Assembly (NCBI GenBank): GCA_014843695.1
Contig: CM026404.1
Location: forward strand, 87,482,221-87,546,220
Direction: 5' to 3'
Source: Archivesica marissinica
Taxonomy: Eukaryota > Mollusca > Bivalvia > Venerida > Vesicomyidae
Length of the DNA: 64,000 nucleotides
Made by a program: the position numbers and the translations under genes. The notes under the pieces are model-generated. The model was not told the origin of the DNA. It did not search any database and was given only the letters and a program-made list of their open reading frames with translations. Of this stretch, positions 23,767-34,496 are shown one piece after another; positions within the stretch are counted from its first letter, which is position 1, and each line of letters opens with the position of its first letter.

Positions 23767-24458
23767 TATACATACCTCGTCCATCCACCAACCCGCCCAA
23801 CTAATACATCCATCGCTCATCCACCAACCTACCCAACTAATCCATCCATCGCTCATCCACCAACCTACCCAGCTGATCCATCCATCGCTCATCCACCTAC
23901 CTATCCATCTAATCCATCCATCGTACATCCACCTAACTACCCAACTAATCCATCCATCGTACATCCACCAACCTACCCAACCAATCCATCCATCGTACAT
24001 CCACCTACCTACCCAACTAATCCATCCATCGTACATCCACCTACCTACCCAACTAATCCATCCATCGTACATACACCAACCTACCCAGCTAATCCATCAA
24101 TCGTACATACACCAACCTACCCAGCTAATCCATCCATCGTACATCCACCAACCTACGCAACTAATCCATCCATCGTACATCCACCAACCTACCCAACTAA
24201 TCCATCCATTCTACAACATCCACCAACCTACCCAACTAATCCATCCATCGCTCATCCACCAACCTACCCAGCTAATCCATCCATCGTACATCCACCAACC
24301 TGCCCAACTAACCCATCCATCGTACATCCACCAACCTACCCAGCTAATCCATCCATCGTACATCCACCAACCTACCCAGCTAATCCATCAATCTTACATC
24401 CACCAACCTACCCAGCTAATCCATCCATCTTACATCCACCAACCTACCTAGCTATTCC
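23767..24458. repeat. Higher-order repeat copy 2 (subtype a)
   Basis: It has the same start, end and internal markers as copy 1, including CACCTAACTACC and TTCTACAACATCC, and the same length (692 bp). A partial block with the same start lies immediately before it at about 23267-23766. Confidence 0.85.
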
Positions 24459-24594
24459 ATCCATCGCTCATCCACCAACCTACCCAACTAATACATCCAT
24501 CGCTCATTCACCAACCTACCCAGCTAATCCATCCATCGCTCATCCACCAACCTGCCAAACTAATACATCCATCGTACATCCACCAACCTACCCA

Positions 24595-24882
24595 ACTAAT
24601 CCATCCATCGCTCATCCACCAACCTACCCAACTAATCCATCCATCGCTCATCCACCAACCTACCCAACTAATCCATCCATCGCTCATCCACCAACCTACC
24701 CAACTAATCCATCCATCGCTCATCCACCAACCTACCCAACTAATCCATCCATCGCTCATCCACCAACCTACCCAACTAATCCATCCATCGCTCATCCACC
24801 AACCTACCCAACTAATCCATCCATCGCTCATCCACCAACCTACCCAACTAATCCATCCATCGCTCATCCACCAACCTACCCA
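24595..24882. repeat. Homogenised run of eight identical 36-bp units
   Basis: Eight consecutive units with no differences occur here, while units elsewhere in the array differ at several positions. This points to a very recent local expansion or gene conversion, or to an assembly artefact of collapsed or copied units. Confidence 0.85.
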
Positions 24883-25317
24883 ACTAATACATCCATCGCT
24901 CATCCACCAACCTACCCAGCTAATCCATCCATCGCTCATCCACCAACCTGCCCAACTAATCCATCCATCGCTCATCCACCAACCTACCCAGCTAATCCAT
25001 CCATCGCTCATCCAGCAACCCGCCCAACTAATACATCCATCGCTCATCCACCAACCTGCCCAACTAATACATCCATCGCTCATCAACCAACCCGCCCAAC
25101 TAATCCATCCATCGCTCATGCACCAACCTACCCAACTAATCCATCCATCGCTCATCCACCAACCTACCCAGCTAAACTGTCCATCGCTCAACCACCTACC
25201 TAACCAACTAATCCATCCATCGCTCATCCACCAACCTACCCAACTAATCCATCCATCGTTCATGCACCAACCTACCCAGCTAATCCATCCATCGCTCATC
25301 CACCAACCTACCCAACT

Positions 25318-26006
25318 TATACATACCTCGTCCATCCACCAACCCGCCCAACTAATACATCCATCGCTCATCCACCAACCTACCCAACTAATCCATCCAT
25401 CGCTCATCCACCAACCTACCCAGCTGATCCATCCATCGCTCATCCACCTACCTATCCATCTAATCCATCCATCGTACATCCACCTACCTACCCAACTAAT
25501 CCATCCATCGTACATCCACCAACCTACCCAACCAATCCATCCATCGTACATCCACCTACATACCCAACTAATCCATCCATCGTACATCCACCTACCTACC
25601 CAACTAATCCATCCATCGTACATACACCAACCTACCCAGCTAATCCATCAATCGTACATACACCAACCTACCCAGCTAATCCATCCATCGTACATCCACC
25701 AACCTACCCAACTAATCCATCCATCGTACATCCACCAACCTACCCAACTAATCCATCCATTCTACATCCACCAACCTACCCAACTAATCCATCCATCGCT
25801 CATCCACCAAGCTACCCAGCTAATCCATCCATCGTACATCCACCAACCTGCCCAACTAACACATCCATCGTACATCCACCAACCTACCCAGCTAATCCAT
25901 CCATCGTACATCCACCAACCTACCCAGCTAATCCATCAATCTTACATCCACCAACCTACCCAGCTAATCCATCCATCGTACATCCACCAACCTACCTAGC
26001 TATTCC
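25318..26006. repeat. Higher-order repeat copy 3 (subtype b)
   Basis: It has the same start and end markers, but TTCTACATCC (three bases shorter than subtype a), CACCTACATACCC and CCACCAAGCTACCC. A second, partial copy of the subtype-b right part follows at about 26330-26660. Confidence 0.85.
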
Positions 26007-26870
26007 ATCCATCGTACATCCACCAACATACCCAGCTAATCCATCCATCGTACATCCACCAACCTACCCAACTAATCCATCCATCGCACATCCACCAACC
26101 TACCCAACCTATCCATCCATAGTACATCCACCTACATACCCAACTAATCCATCCATCGTACATCCACCTACCTACCCAACTAATGCATCCATCGTACATA
26201 CACCAACCTACCCAGCTAATCCATCAATCGTACATACACCAACCTACCCAGCTAATCATCCATCGTACATCCACCAACCTACCCAACTAATCCATCCATC
26301 GTACATCCACCAACCTACCCAACTAATCCATCCATTCTACATCCACCAACCTACCCAACTAATCCATCCATCGCTCATCCACCAAGCTACCCAGCTAATC
26401 CATCCATCGTACATCCACCAACCTGCCCAACTAACCCATCCATCGTACATCCACCAACCTACCCAACTAATCCATCCATCGTACATCCACCAACCTGCCC
26501 AACTAACCCATCCATCGTACATCCACCTAACTACCCAACTAATTCATCCATCGTACATCCACCAACCTACCCAGCTAATCCATCAATCTTACATCCACCA
26601 ACCTACCCAGCTAATCCATCCATCGTACATCCACCAACCTACCTAGCTATTCCATCCATCGTACATCCACCAACATACCCAGCTAATCCATCCATCGTAC
26701 ATCCACCAACCTACCCAACTAATCCATCCATCGCACATCCACCAACCTACCCAACTAATCCATCCATCGTACATCCACCAACCTACCCAGCTAGTCCATC
26801 AATCGCTCATCCACCAACCTACCCAACTACTCCATCCATCGCTCAACCACCAACCTACCCAGCTAATCCA

Positions 26871-27227
26871 TCCATCGCTCATCCACCAACCTGCCCAACT
26901 AATCCATCCATCGCTCATCCACCAACCTGCCCAACTAATCCATCCATCGCTCAACCACCAACATACCCAACTAATCCATCCATCGCATAAACACCAACCT
27001 ACCCAACTAATCCATCCATCGCTCATCCACCAACCTACCCAACTAATCCATCCATCGCTCATCCACCAACCTGCCCAACTAATCCATCCATCGCTCATCC
27101 ACCAACCTGCCCAACTAATCCATCCATCGCTCAACCACCAACATACCCAACTAATCCATCCATCGCATAAACACCAACCTACCCAACTAATCCATCCATC
27201 GCTCATCCACCAACCTACCCAACTAAT
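26871..27227. repeat. Exact 180-bp duplication inside the array
   Basis: Two adjacent 180-bp blocks (five units each) are identical and both contain the otherwise unseen variant CGCATAAACACCAACC, at 26984 and 27164. Confidence 0.85.
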
Positions 27228-27943
27228 ACATACATCGTCCATCCACCAACCCGCCCAAATAATCCTCCATTGCTCATCCACCAACCCGCCCAACTAATCC
27301 ATCCATCGCTCATCCACCAACCTACCCAGCTAATACATCCATCGCTCATCCACCAACCCGTCCAACTAATACATCCATCGCTCATCCACCAACCCGCCCA
27401 ACTAATCCATACATCGTCCATCCACCAAACCGCCCAACTAATCCATCCATCGCTCATCCACCAACCCGCCCAACTAATACATCCATCGCTCATCCACCAA
27501 CCTACCCAACTAATCCATCCATCGCCCATCCACCAACCTACCCAGCTGATCCATCCATCGCTCATCCACCTACCTATCCATCTAATCCATCCATCATACA
27601 TCCACCTACCTACCCAACTAATCCATCCATCGTACATCCACCAACCTACTCAACCAATCCATTCATCGTACATCCACCTACATACCCAACTAATCCATCC
27701 ATCGTACATCCAACTACCTACCCAACTAATCCATCCATCGTACATACACCAACCTACCCAGCTAATCCATCAATCGTACATACACCAACCTACCCAGCTA
27801 ATCCATCCATCGTACATCCACCAACCTACCCAACTAATCCATCCATCGTACATCCACCAACCTACCCAACTAATCCATCCATCGTACATCCACCAACCTA
27901 CCCAACTAATCCATCCATCGCTCATCCACCAACCTACCCAACT

Positions 27944-28563
27944 TATACATACCTCGTCCATCCACCAACCCGCCCAACTAATACATCCATCGCTCATCCA
28001 CCAACCTACCCAACTAATCCATCCATCGCTCATCCACCAACCTACCCAGCTGATCCATCCATCGCTCATCCACCTACCTATCCATCTAATCCATCCATCG
28101 TACATCCACCTAACTACACAACTAATCCATCCATCGTACATCCACCAACCTACCCAACCAATCCATCCATCGTATATACACCAACGTACCCAGCTAATCC
28201 ATCAATCGTACATACACCAACCTACCCAGCTAATCCATCCATCGTACATCCACCAACCTACGCAACTAATCCATCCATCGTACATCCACCAACCTACCCA
28301 ACTAATCCATCCATTCTACAACATCCACCAACCTACCCAACTAATCCATCCATCGCTCATCCACCAACCTACCCAGCTAATCCATCCATCGTACATCCAA
28401 CAACCTGCCCAACTAACCCATCCATCGTACATCCACCAACCTACCCAGCTAATCCATCCATCGTACATCCACCAACCTACCCAGCTAATCCATCAATCTT
28501 ACATCCACCAACCTACCCAGCTAATCCATCCATCTTACATCCACCAACCTACCTAGCTATTCC
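27944..28563. repeat. Higher-order repeat copy 4 (subtype a, two units shorter)
   Basis: The marker order is as in copies 1 and 2, including CACCTAACTAC and TTCTACAACATCC, but the block is 72 bases (two units) shorter in its middle. Confidence 0.82.
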
Positions 28564-29854
28564 ATCCATCGCTCATCCACCAACCTACCCAACTAATACA
28601 TCCATCGCTCATCCACCAACCTACTCACCTAATCCATCCATCGCTCATCCACCAACCTACCCAGCTAATCCATCCATCGCTCATCCACCAACCTACTCAA
28701 CTAATCCATCCATCGCTCATCCACCAACCTACCCAACTAATACATCCATCGCTCATCCACCAACCTACTCAACTAATCCATCCATCGCTCATCCACCAAC
28801 CTACCCAACTAATACATCCATCGCTCATCCACCAACCTACTCAACTAATACATCCATCGCTCATCCACCAACCTACCCAGCTAATCCATCCATCGCTCAT
28901 CCACCAACCTGCCAAACTAATACATCCACCGTACATCCACCAACCTACCCAACTAATCCATCCATCGCTCATCCACCAACCTACCCAACTAATCCATCCA
29001 TCGCTCAACCACCAACCTACCCAACTAATCCATCCATCGTACATCCACCAACCTAACCAACTAATCCATCCATCGTACATCCACCAACCTGCCCAACTAA
29101 CCCATCCATCGTACATCCACCAACCTACCCAACTAATCCATCCATCGCTCATGCACCAACCTACCCAACTAATCCATCCACCGTACATCCACCAACCTAC
29201 CCAGCTAATCCATCCATCGCACATCCACCAACCTACCCAACTAATCCATCGATCGCTCATCCACCAACCTACCCAGCTAATCCATCCATCGCTCATCCAC
29301 CAACCTACACAACTAATCCATCCATCGTACATCCACCAACCCGCCCAACTAATCCATCCATCGCTCATCCACTAACCCGCCCAACTAATCCATCCATCGC
29401 TCATCCACCAACCTACCCAAATAATCCATCGATCGCTCATCCACCAACCTACCCAACTAATCCATCCATCGCTCAACCACCAACCTACCCAACTAATCCA
29501 TCCATCGCTCAACCACCATCCTACCCAATTAATACATCCATCGCTCAACCACCAACCTACCCAACTAATCCATCCATCGCTCAACCACCAACCCGCCCAA
29601 CTAATACATCCATCGCTCATCAACCAACCCGCCCAACTAATACATCCATCGCTCAACCACCAACCCGCCCAACTAATACATCCATCGCTCATCAACCAAC
29701 CCGCCCAACTAATCCATCCATCGCTCATCCACCAACCTGCCCAACTAATCCATCCATCGCTCATCAACCAACCCGCCCAACTAATCCATCCATCGTTCAT
29801 GCACCAACCTACCCAGCTAATCCATCCATCGCTCATCCACCAACCTACCCAACT

Positions 29855-30543
29855 TATACATACCTCGTCCATCCACCAACCAGCCCAACTAATACATCCA
29901 TCGCTCATCCACCAACCTACCCAACTAATCCATCCATCGCTCATCCACCAACCTACCCAGCTGATCCATCCATCGCTCATCCACCTACCTATCCATCTAA
30001 TCCATCCATCGTACATCCACCTACCTACCCAACTAATCCATCCATCGTACATCCACCAACCTACCCAACCAATCCATCCATCGTACATCCACCTACATAC
30101 CCAACTAATCCATCCATCGTACATCCACCTACCTACCCAACTAATCCATCCATCGTACATACACCAACCTACCCAGCTAATCCATCAATCGTACATACAC
30201 CAACCTACCCAGCTAATCCATCCATCGTACATCCACCAACCTACCCAACTAATCCATCCATCGTACATCCACCATCCTACCCAACTAATCCATCCATTCT
30301 ACATCCACCAACCTACCCAACTAATCCATCCATCGCTCATCCACCAAGCTACCCAGCTAATCCATCCATCGTACATCCACCAACCTGCCCAACTAACCCA
30401 TCCATCGTACATCCACCAACCTACCCAGCTAATCCATCCATCGTACATCCACCAACCTACCCAGCTAATCCATCAATCTTACATCCACCAACCTACCCAG
30501 CTAATCCATCCATCGTACATCCACCAACCTACCTAGCTATTCC
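29855..30543. repeat. Higher-order repeat copy 5 (subtype b)
   Basis: It shares TTCTACATCC and CCACCAAGCTACCC with copy 3, and the same length (689 bp). The sequence following both copies (ATCGTACATCCACCAACATA) is also the same. Confidence 0.85.
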
Positions 30544-32325
30544 ATCCATCGTACATCCACCAACATACCCAGCTAATCCATCCATCGTACATCCACCAAC
30601 CTACCCAACTAATCCATCCATCGTACATCCACCAACCTACCCAGCTAGTCCATCAATCGCTCATCCACCAACCTACCCAACTAATCCATCCATCGTACAT
30701 CCACCAACCTACCCAGCTAGTCCATCCATCGCTCATCCACCAACCCGCCCAGCTAATCCATCCATCGCTCATCCACCAACCCCCAACTAATCCATCCATC
30801 GCTCATCCACCAACCTACCCAACTAATCCATCCATCGTACATCCACCAACCTACCCAACTAATCCTCCATTGCTCATCCACCAACCCGCCCAACTAATCC
30901 ATCCATCGCTCATCCACCAACCTACCCAGCTAATCCATCCATCGCTCATCCACCAACCCGCCCAACTAATCCATCCATCGCTCATCCACCAACCTACCCA
31001 GCTAATCCATCCATCGCTCATCCACCAACCTACCCAGCTAATACATCCATCGCTCATCCACCAACCCGCCCAACTAATCCATCCATCGCTCATCCACCAA
31101 CCCGCCCAACTAATCCTCCATTGCTCATCCACCAACCCGCCCAGCTAATCCATCCATCGCTCAACCACCAACCTACCCTACTAATACATCCACCGCTCAT
31201 CCACCAACCTACCCATCTAATCCATCCGTAGCTCATCCACCAACCTGCCCAACTAATCCATACATCGCTCATCCACCAACTTACCCAGCTAATCCATCCA
31301 TCGCTCATCCACCAACCTACCCAACTTATCCATCCATCGCTCAACCACCAACCTACCCAACTAATCCATCCATCGCTCATCCACCAACCCGCCCAACTAA
31401 TCCATCCATCGCTCATCCGCCAACCTGCCCAACTAATCCATCCATCGCTCAACCACCAACCTACCCAACTAATCCAACCATCGCTCATCCACCAACCTAC
31501 CCAGCTAATACATCCATCGCTCATCCACCAACCTGCCCAGCTAATACATCCATCGCTCATCCACCAACCTACCCAACTAATCCATCCATCGCTCAACCAC
31601 CAACCTACCCAACTAATACATCCACCGCTCAACCACCAACCTACCCAACTAATCCATCCATCGCTCAACCACCAACCTACCCAACTAATACATCCACCGC
31701 TCATCCACCAACCTGCCCAGCTAATATATCCGTAGCTCATCCACCAACCTGCCCAGCTAATCCATCCATCGCTCATCCACCAACCTACCCAACTAATCCA
31801 TCCACCGTACATCCACCAACCTACCCAACTAATCCATCCATCGTTCATGCACCAACCTACCCAGCTAATCCATCCATCGCTCAACCACCAACTTACCCAA
31901 CTAATCCATCCATCGTTCATGCACCAACCTACCCAGCTAATCCATCCACCGTACATCCACCAACCTAACCAACTAATACATCCATCGCTCAACCACCAAC
32001 CTAACCAACTAATACATCCATCGCTCAACCACCAACCTACCCAACTAATCCATCCACCGTACATCCACCAACCTGCCCAACTAATACATCCATCGCTCAA
32101 CCACCAACCTAACCAACTAATCCACCCATCGCTCATCCACCAACCTACCCAACTAATCCATCCATCGCTCATCCACCAACCTACCCAACTAATCCATCCA
32201 CCGTACATCCACCAACCTGCCCAACTAATACATCCATCGCTCATCCACCAACCTACCCAACTAATCCATCCATCGCTCATCCACCAACCTAACCAACTAA
32301 TACATACATCGCTCATCCACCAACT

Positions 32326-32524
32326 GGAATAAGATTATCATAAACTGTTTTCTAAGTCATGGTGGGAAACGACTACATTTTCTTGTGAATCATATACACT
32401 GCACATATCTCATGCTTATATATAACGGGGATAACAAAATAACAGGAATTAGAGAGCATATAAATCTCGCAGAATATCGCGACATTGTGACAAACAACTG
32501 ACATATGCATTGACGTATTTGTCT
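32326..32524. other. Right flank of the giant array, no gene seen
   Basis: The array ends at CCACCAACTGGAATAAG. A 50-codon plus-strand stretch is open (containing KRLHFLVNHIHCTYLMLIYN) but is not recognised. No continuation of the LINE at the left flank is detected. Confidence 0.45.
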
Positions 32525-32742
32525 AACGTGCATCCGAAATACTGTTAATGCTGTTATGGTTGGACGGGGAGTGGAACTCACAACTGCGTGGGTGTATAGT
32601 CCACGTAGGTCTAGGGTAACAATTTATTGTTAGCGTACATCTGAAATACTGTTAATGCAGTTATTGTTGGACGGGTAGTGGAAGTCATGATTGTGTGGGT
32701 TTACAGTCCACGTAGGTCTAGGGTAACAATTTATTGTTAGTG
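32525..32742. repeat. Direct duplication of a 107-bp segment
   Basis: Two adjacent copies share GAAATACTGTTAATG, GTTGGACGGG, TAGTCCACGTAGGTCTAGGG and TAACAATTTATTGTTAG. The part ATCTGAAATACTGTTAAT resembles the minus-strand body of SINE-B just beyond its head, so the unit may derive from a SINE. Confidence 0.8.
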
Positions 32743-33097
32743 TACACTAACATAGTACACACACTGTGCAACGTGATACAACACGTAGGTTTTCTTGAAA
32801 ACGTTGATACGCTGAAACACGAAATCGATTGAAAGAACTGCAACCCAGCGACAGTAAGATCAATCATGTTTCGTGTATCGCTGTATCAATCATTCATAGT
32901 AAATGCGAGTTGTTATATCTGTTGCGTAAGGTGCTAAAAGAATCATATGAAACCGCCTTCATATTTTACTAGGGTGCAGCTAATATATATGTTCAAAGAA
33001 ACAACAATACTTATATTGGACATAGAAATAATTTATATCATGTTTTGTAATAAATTTTAAATAATGAACTGTACAATTTTGAATATCCTTTCTCGGT
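32743..33097. other. No gene seen
   Basis: Ordinary AT-rich sequence with no frame, repeat or motif that I recognise. Confidence 0.5.
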
Positions 33098-33213
33098 GTC
33101 TCGCCAAACCGGAACATAGAAATGACGTCGTGTTTTGTCTCGCCAAACCGGAACATAGAAATGACGTCGTGTTTTGTCTCGCCAAACCTGAACATAGAAA
33201 TGACGTCGTGTTT
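33098..33213. repeat. Tandem repeat, 39-bp period, three copies
   Basis: The unit begins GTCTCGCCAAACCGGAACAT and continues AGAAATGACGTCGTGTTTT. It starts at 33098, 33137 and 33176. The third copy has one change (CCTGAAC). Each unit contains a perfect TGACGTC core. Confidence 0.95.
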
Positions 33214-33252
33214 TAGTTAAAGATTCACACTAGTGTCCTCATTAATGTTTGT

Positions 33253-33650
33253 TCTAACTTAAAGCCCAGATATGCGTTTTTAACACCAGCGGTTTGCAAC
33301 TAAAGCCCCCTTATGCGCATCGAATTTAAAGTATCATAATGCGGAGATAGTCTCAATAAGCAATAAGCTGTCGATTTAATCCATTTTCGTTTTGTGTACA
33401 ACATAATAAATTATATACTATACATTATGAACAAATAAATATGCTTAAACCAACACAAGCCCCCATGATGTGTTCTAATATAAAACCCATAATGCGTTTA
33501 TTACCTAAAGCCCCTTAATGCCTTTCTAACCTATAGCCCCAATCTACGTTTGAAACTAAAAGCCCCAATGTGAGTTTCTGACATAAAGATCCAAACTGTG
33601 TTTCAAACCTCATACTACAATACTAACTGATTGCCACATGGTGCGTTTCT
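33253..33650. repeat. Degenerate minisatellite with AAAGCCCC motif
   Basis: The phrases TAAAGCCCC, AATGCGTTT and CTAAC recur at irregular spacing of roughly 25-35 bases (33253-33320, 33450-33650). The same motifs reappear at 35865-36010 (GGTGCGTTTCTAGC, AAAGCCCCATT), so the array may once have been continuous before transposons inserted. Confidence 0.65.
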
Positions 33651-33838
33651 TAGTTGAATCATACTGTATTGTATGTGTACACATAACAACAACCAGTCAT
33701 ACAAGTATTACATGCATACAAACATTGGTTGGACCACACGTTACAGCAACATTAGATTCGATCCTCGCCATTGCATCAGATATATAAGTTATGGTTTATT
33801 TTGTATGACAGATTGTGTCGAGTGATACTACAATGAAA

Positions 33839-34086
33839 TTTAACTCTTTCACCGCCAATGTCGCATAAAAGAGACGTTGTAAAAAAGTAGAGAACCCGAT
33901 CGGACAGAACAGAACATGCCGTCTGATTAGGCTATATGCTGATTGCTCTTCAGACAGTGGAGCTGAAGCACCTGTCCGAATAGCAAACAACATAGATCCT
34001 GATCAGACGCGGCGTTACGCCGCGGCTGATCTGGATCTATGTTGTTTGCACATGCTCTGAATTTATTCGGCGCTGAAAGAGTTAAA
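33839..34086. mobile_element. TIR element with internal hairpin, copy 1
   Basis: The ends are TTTAACTCTTTCACCGCC and GGCGCTGAAAGAGTTAAA, inverted copies of each other. The middle (33983-34049) is a near-perfect palindrome: GCAAACAACATAGATCC, a GC-rich centre GGCGTTACGCC, then GGATCTATGTTGTTTGC. There is no coding frame. The TTAA inside each end could be the target duplication, but the superfamily is not settled. I recall similar sequences as common in bivalve genomes (memory, not a search). Confidence 0.88.
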
Positions 34087-34243
34087 TAAAATAACTAATG
34101 ATTCTAGAGAAAAGCACACATGTTGAAAAATAGACAAGTATGCTCAGATATCATCGCCCAACCCCTTGTTACCAAAGTAAAGCATATGGTGACTGGCGAA
34201 GCTTAATATATAATATGTGTATCAGCATTTATGATATTTACTG

Positions 34244-34491
34244 TTTAACTCTTTCAGCGCCGAATAAATTCAGAGCATGTGCAAACAACATAGATCCAGA
34301 TCAGCCGCGGCGTAACGCCGCGTCTGATCAGGATCTATGTTGTTTGCTATTCGGACAGGTGCTTCAGCTCCACTGTCTGAAGAGCAATCAGCATATAGTC
34401 TGATCTGACAGCATGTTCTATTCTGTCCGATCGGGTTCTCTACTTTTTTACAAAGTCGCTTTTATGCGACATTGGCGCTGAAAGAGTTAAA
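34244..34491. mobile_element. TIR element with internal hairpin, copy 2 (inverted)
   Basis: The same 248-bp element in the opposite orientation to copy 1, with 157 bases between them. Its palindrome is at 34281-34347. Differences from copy 1 are few (for example CATATAGTCTGATCTGACAG against the matching part of copy 1), so the two are close relatives. Confidence 0.88.
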
Positions 34492-34496
34492 CTGTT

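Larger units (their letters stand above)
17455..32325. repeat. Giant minisatellite, 36-bp period, about 410 units
   Basis: The unit is CCAACCTACCCAACTAATCC followed by ATCCATCGCTCATCCA. The main variants are CCAACCCGCCCAACTAAT and CCAACCTGCCCA, plus CGTACATCCA or CGTTCATGCA for CGCTCATCCA, and AATACATCC or AATACATAC for AATCCATCC. The plus strand is very poor in G. Because 36 is divisible by three and the unit lacks stops in several frames, long open frames (up to about 600 codons, repeating HQPTQLIHPSLI) occur on both strands. They are interrupted where single bases are lost (for example AATCCTCCATCG near 19405, 19750 and 27265). Nothing suggests translation. The left flank is LINE sequence and the right flank (32326 on) is unrelated. 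Confidence 0.98.

Noticed and set aside
20157..24451. Frames of 558 and 606 codons with HQPTQLIHPS repeats, and opposite-strand frames with GWWMSDGWISW repeats
   Set aside because: The unit is 36 bp and lacks stops in several frames, so openness is automatic. Indels break every frame and variants change residues freely.
17455..32325. CRISPR array
   Set aside because: Units are contiguous with no unique spacers, and the sequence is eukaryotic with no cas genes.
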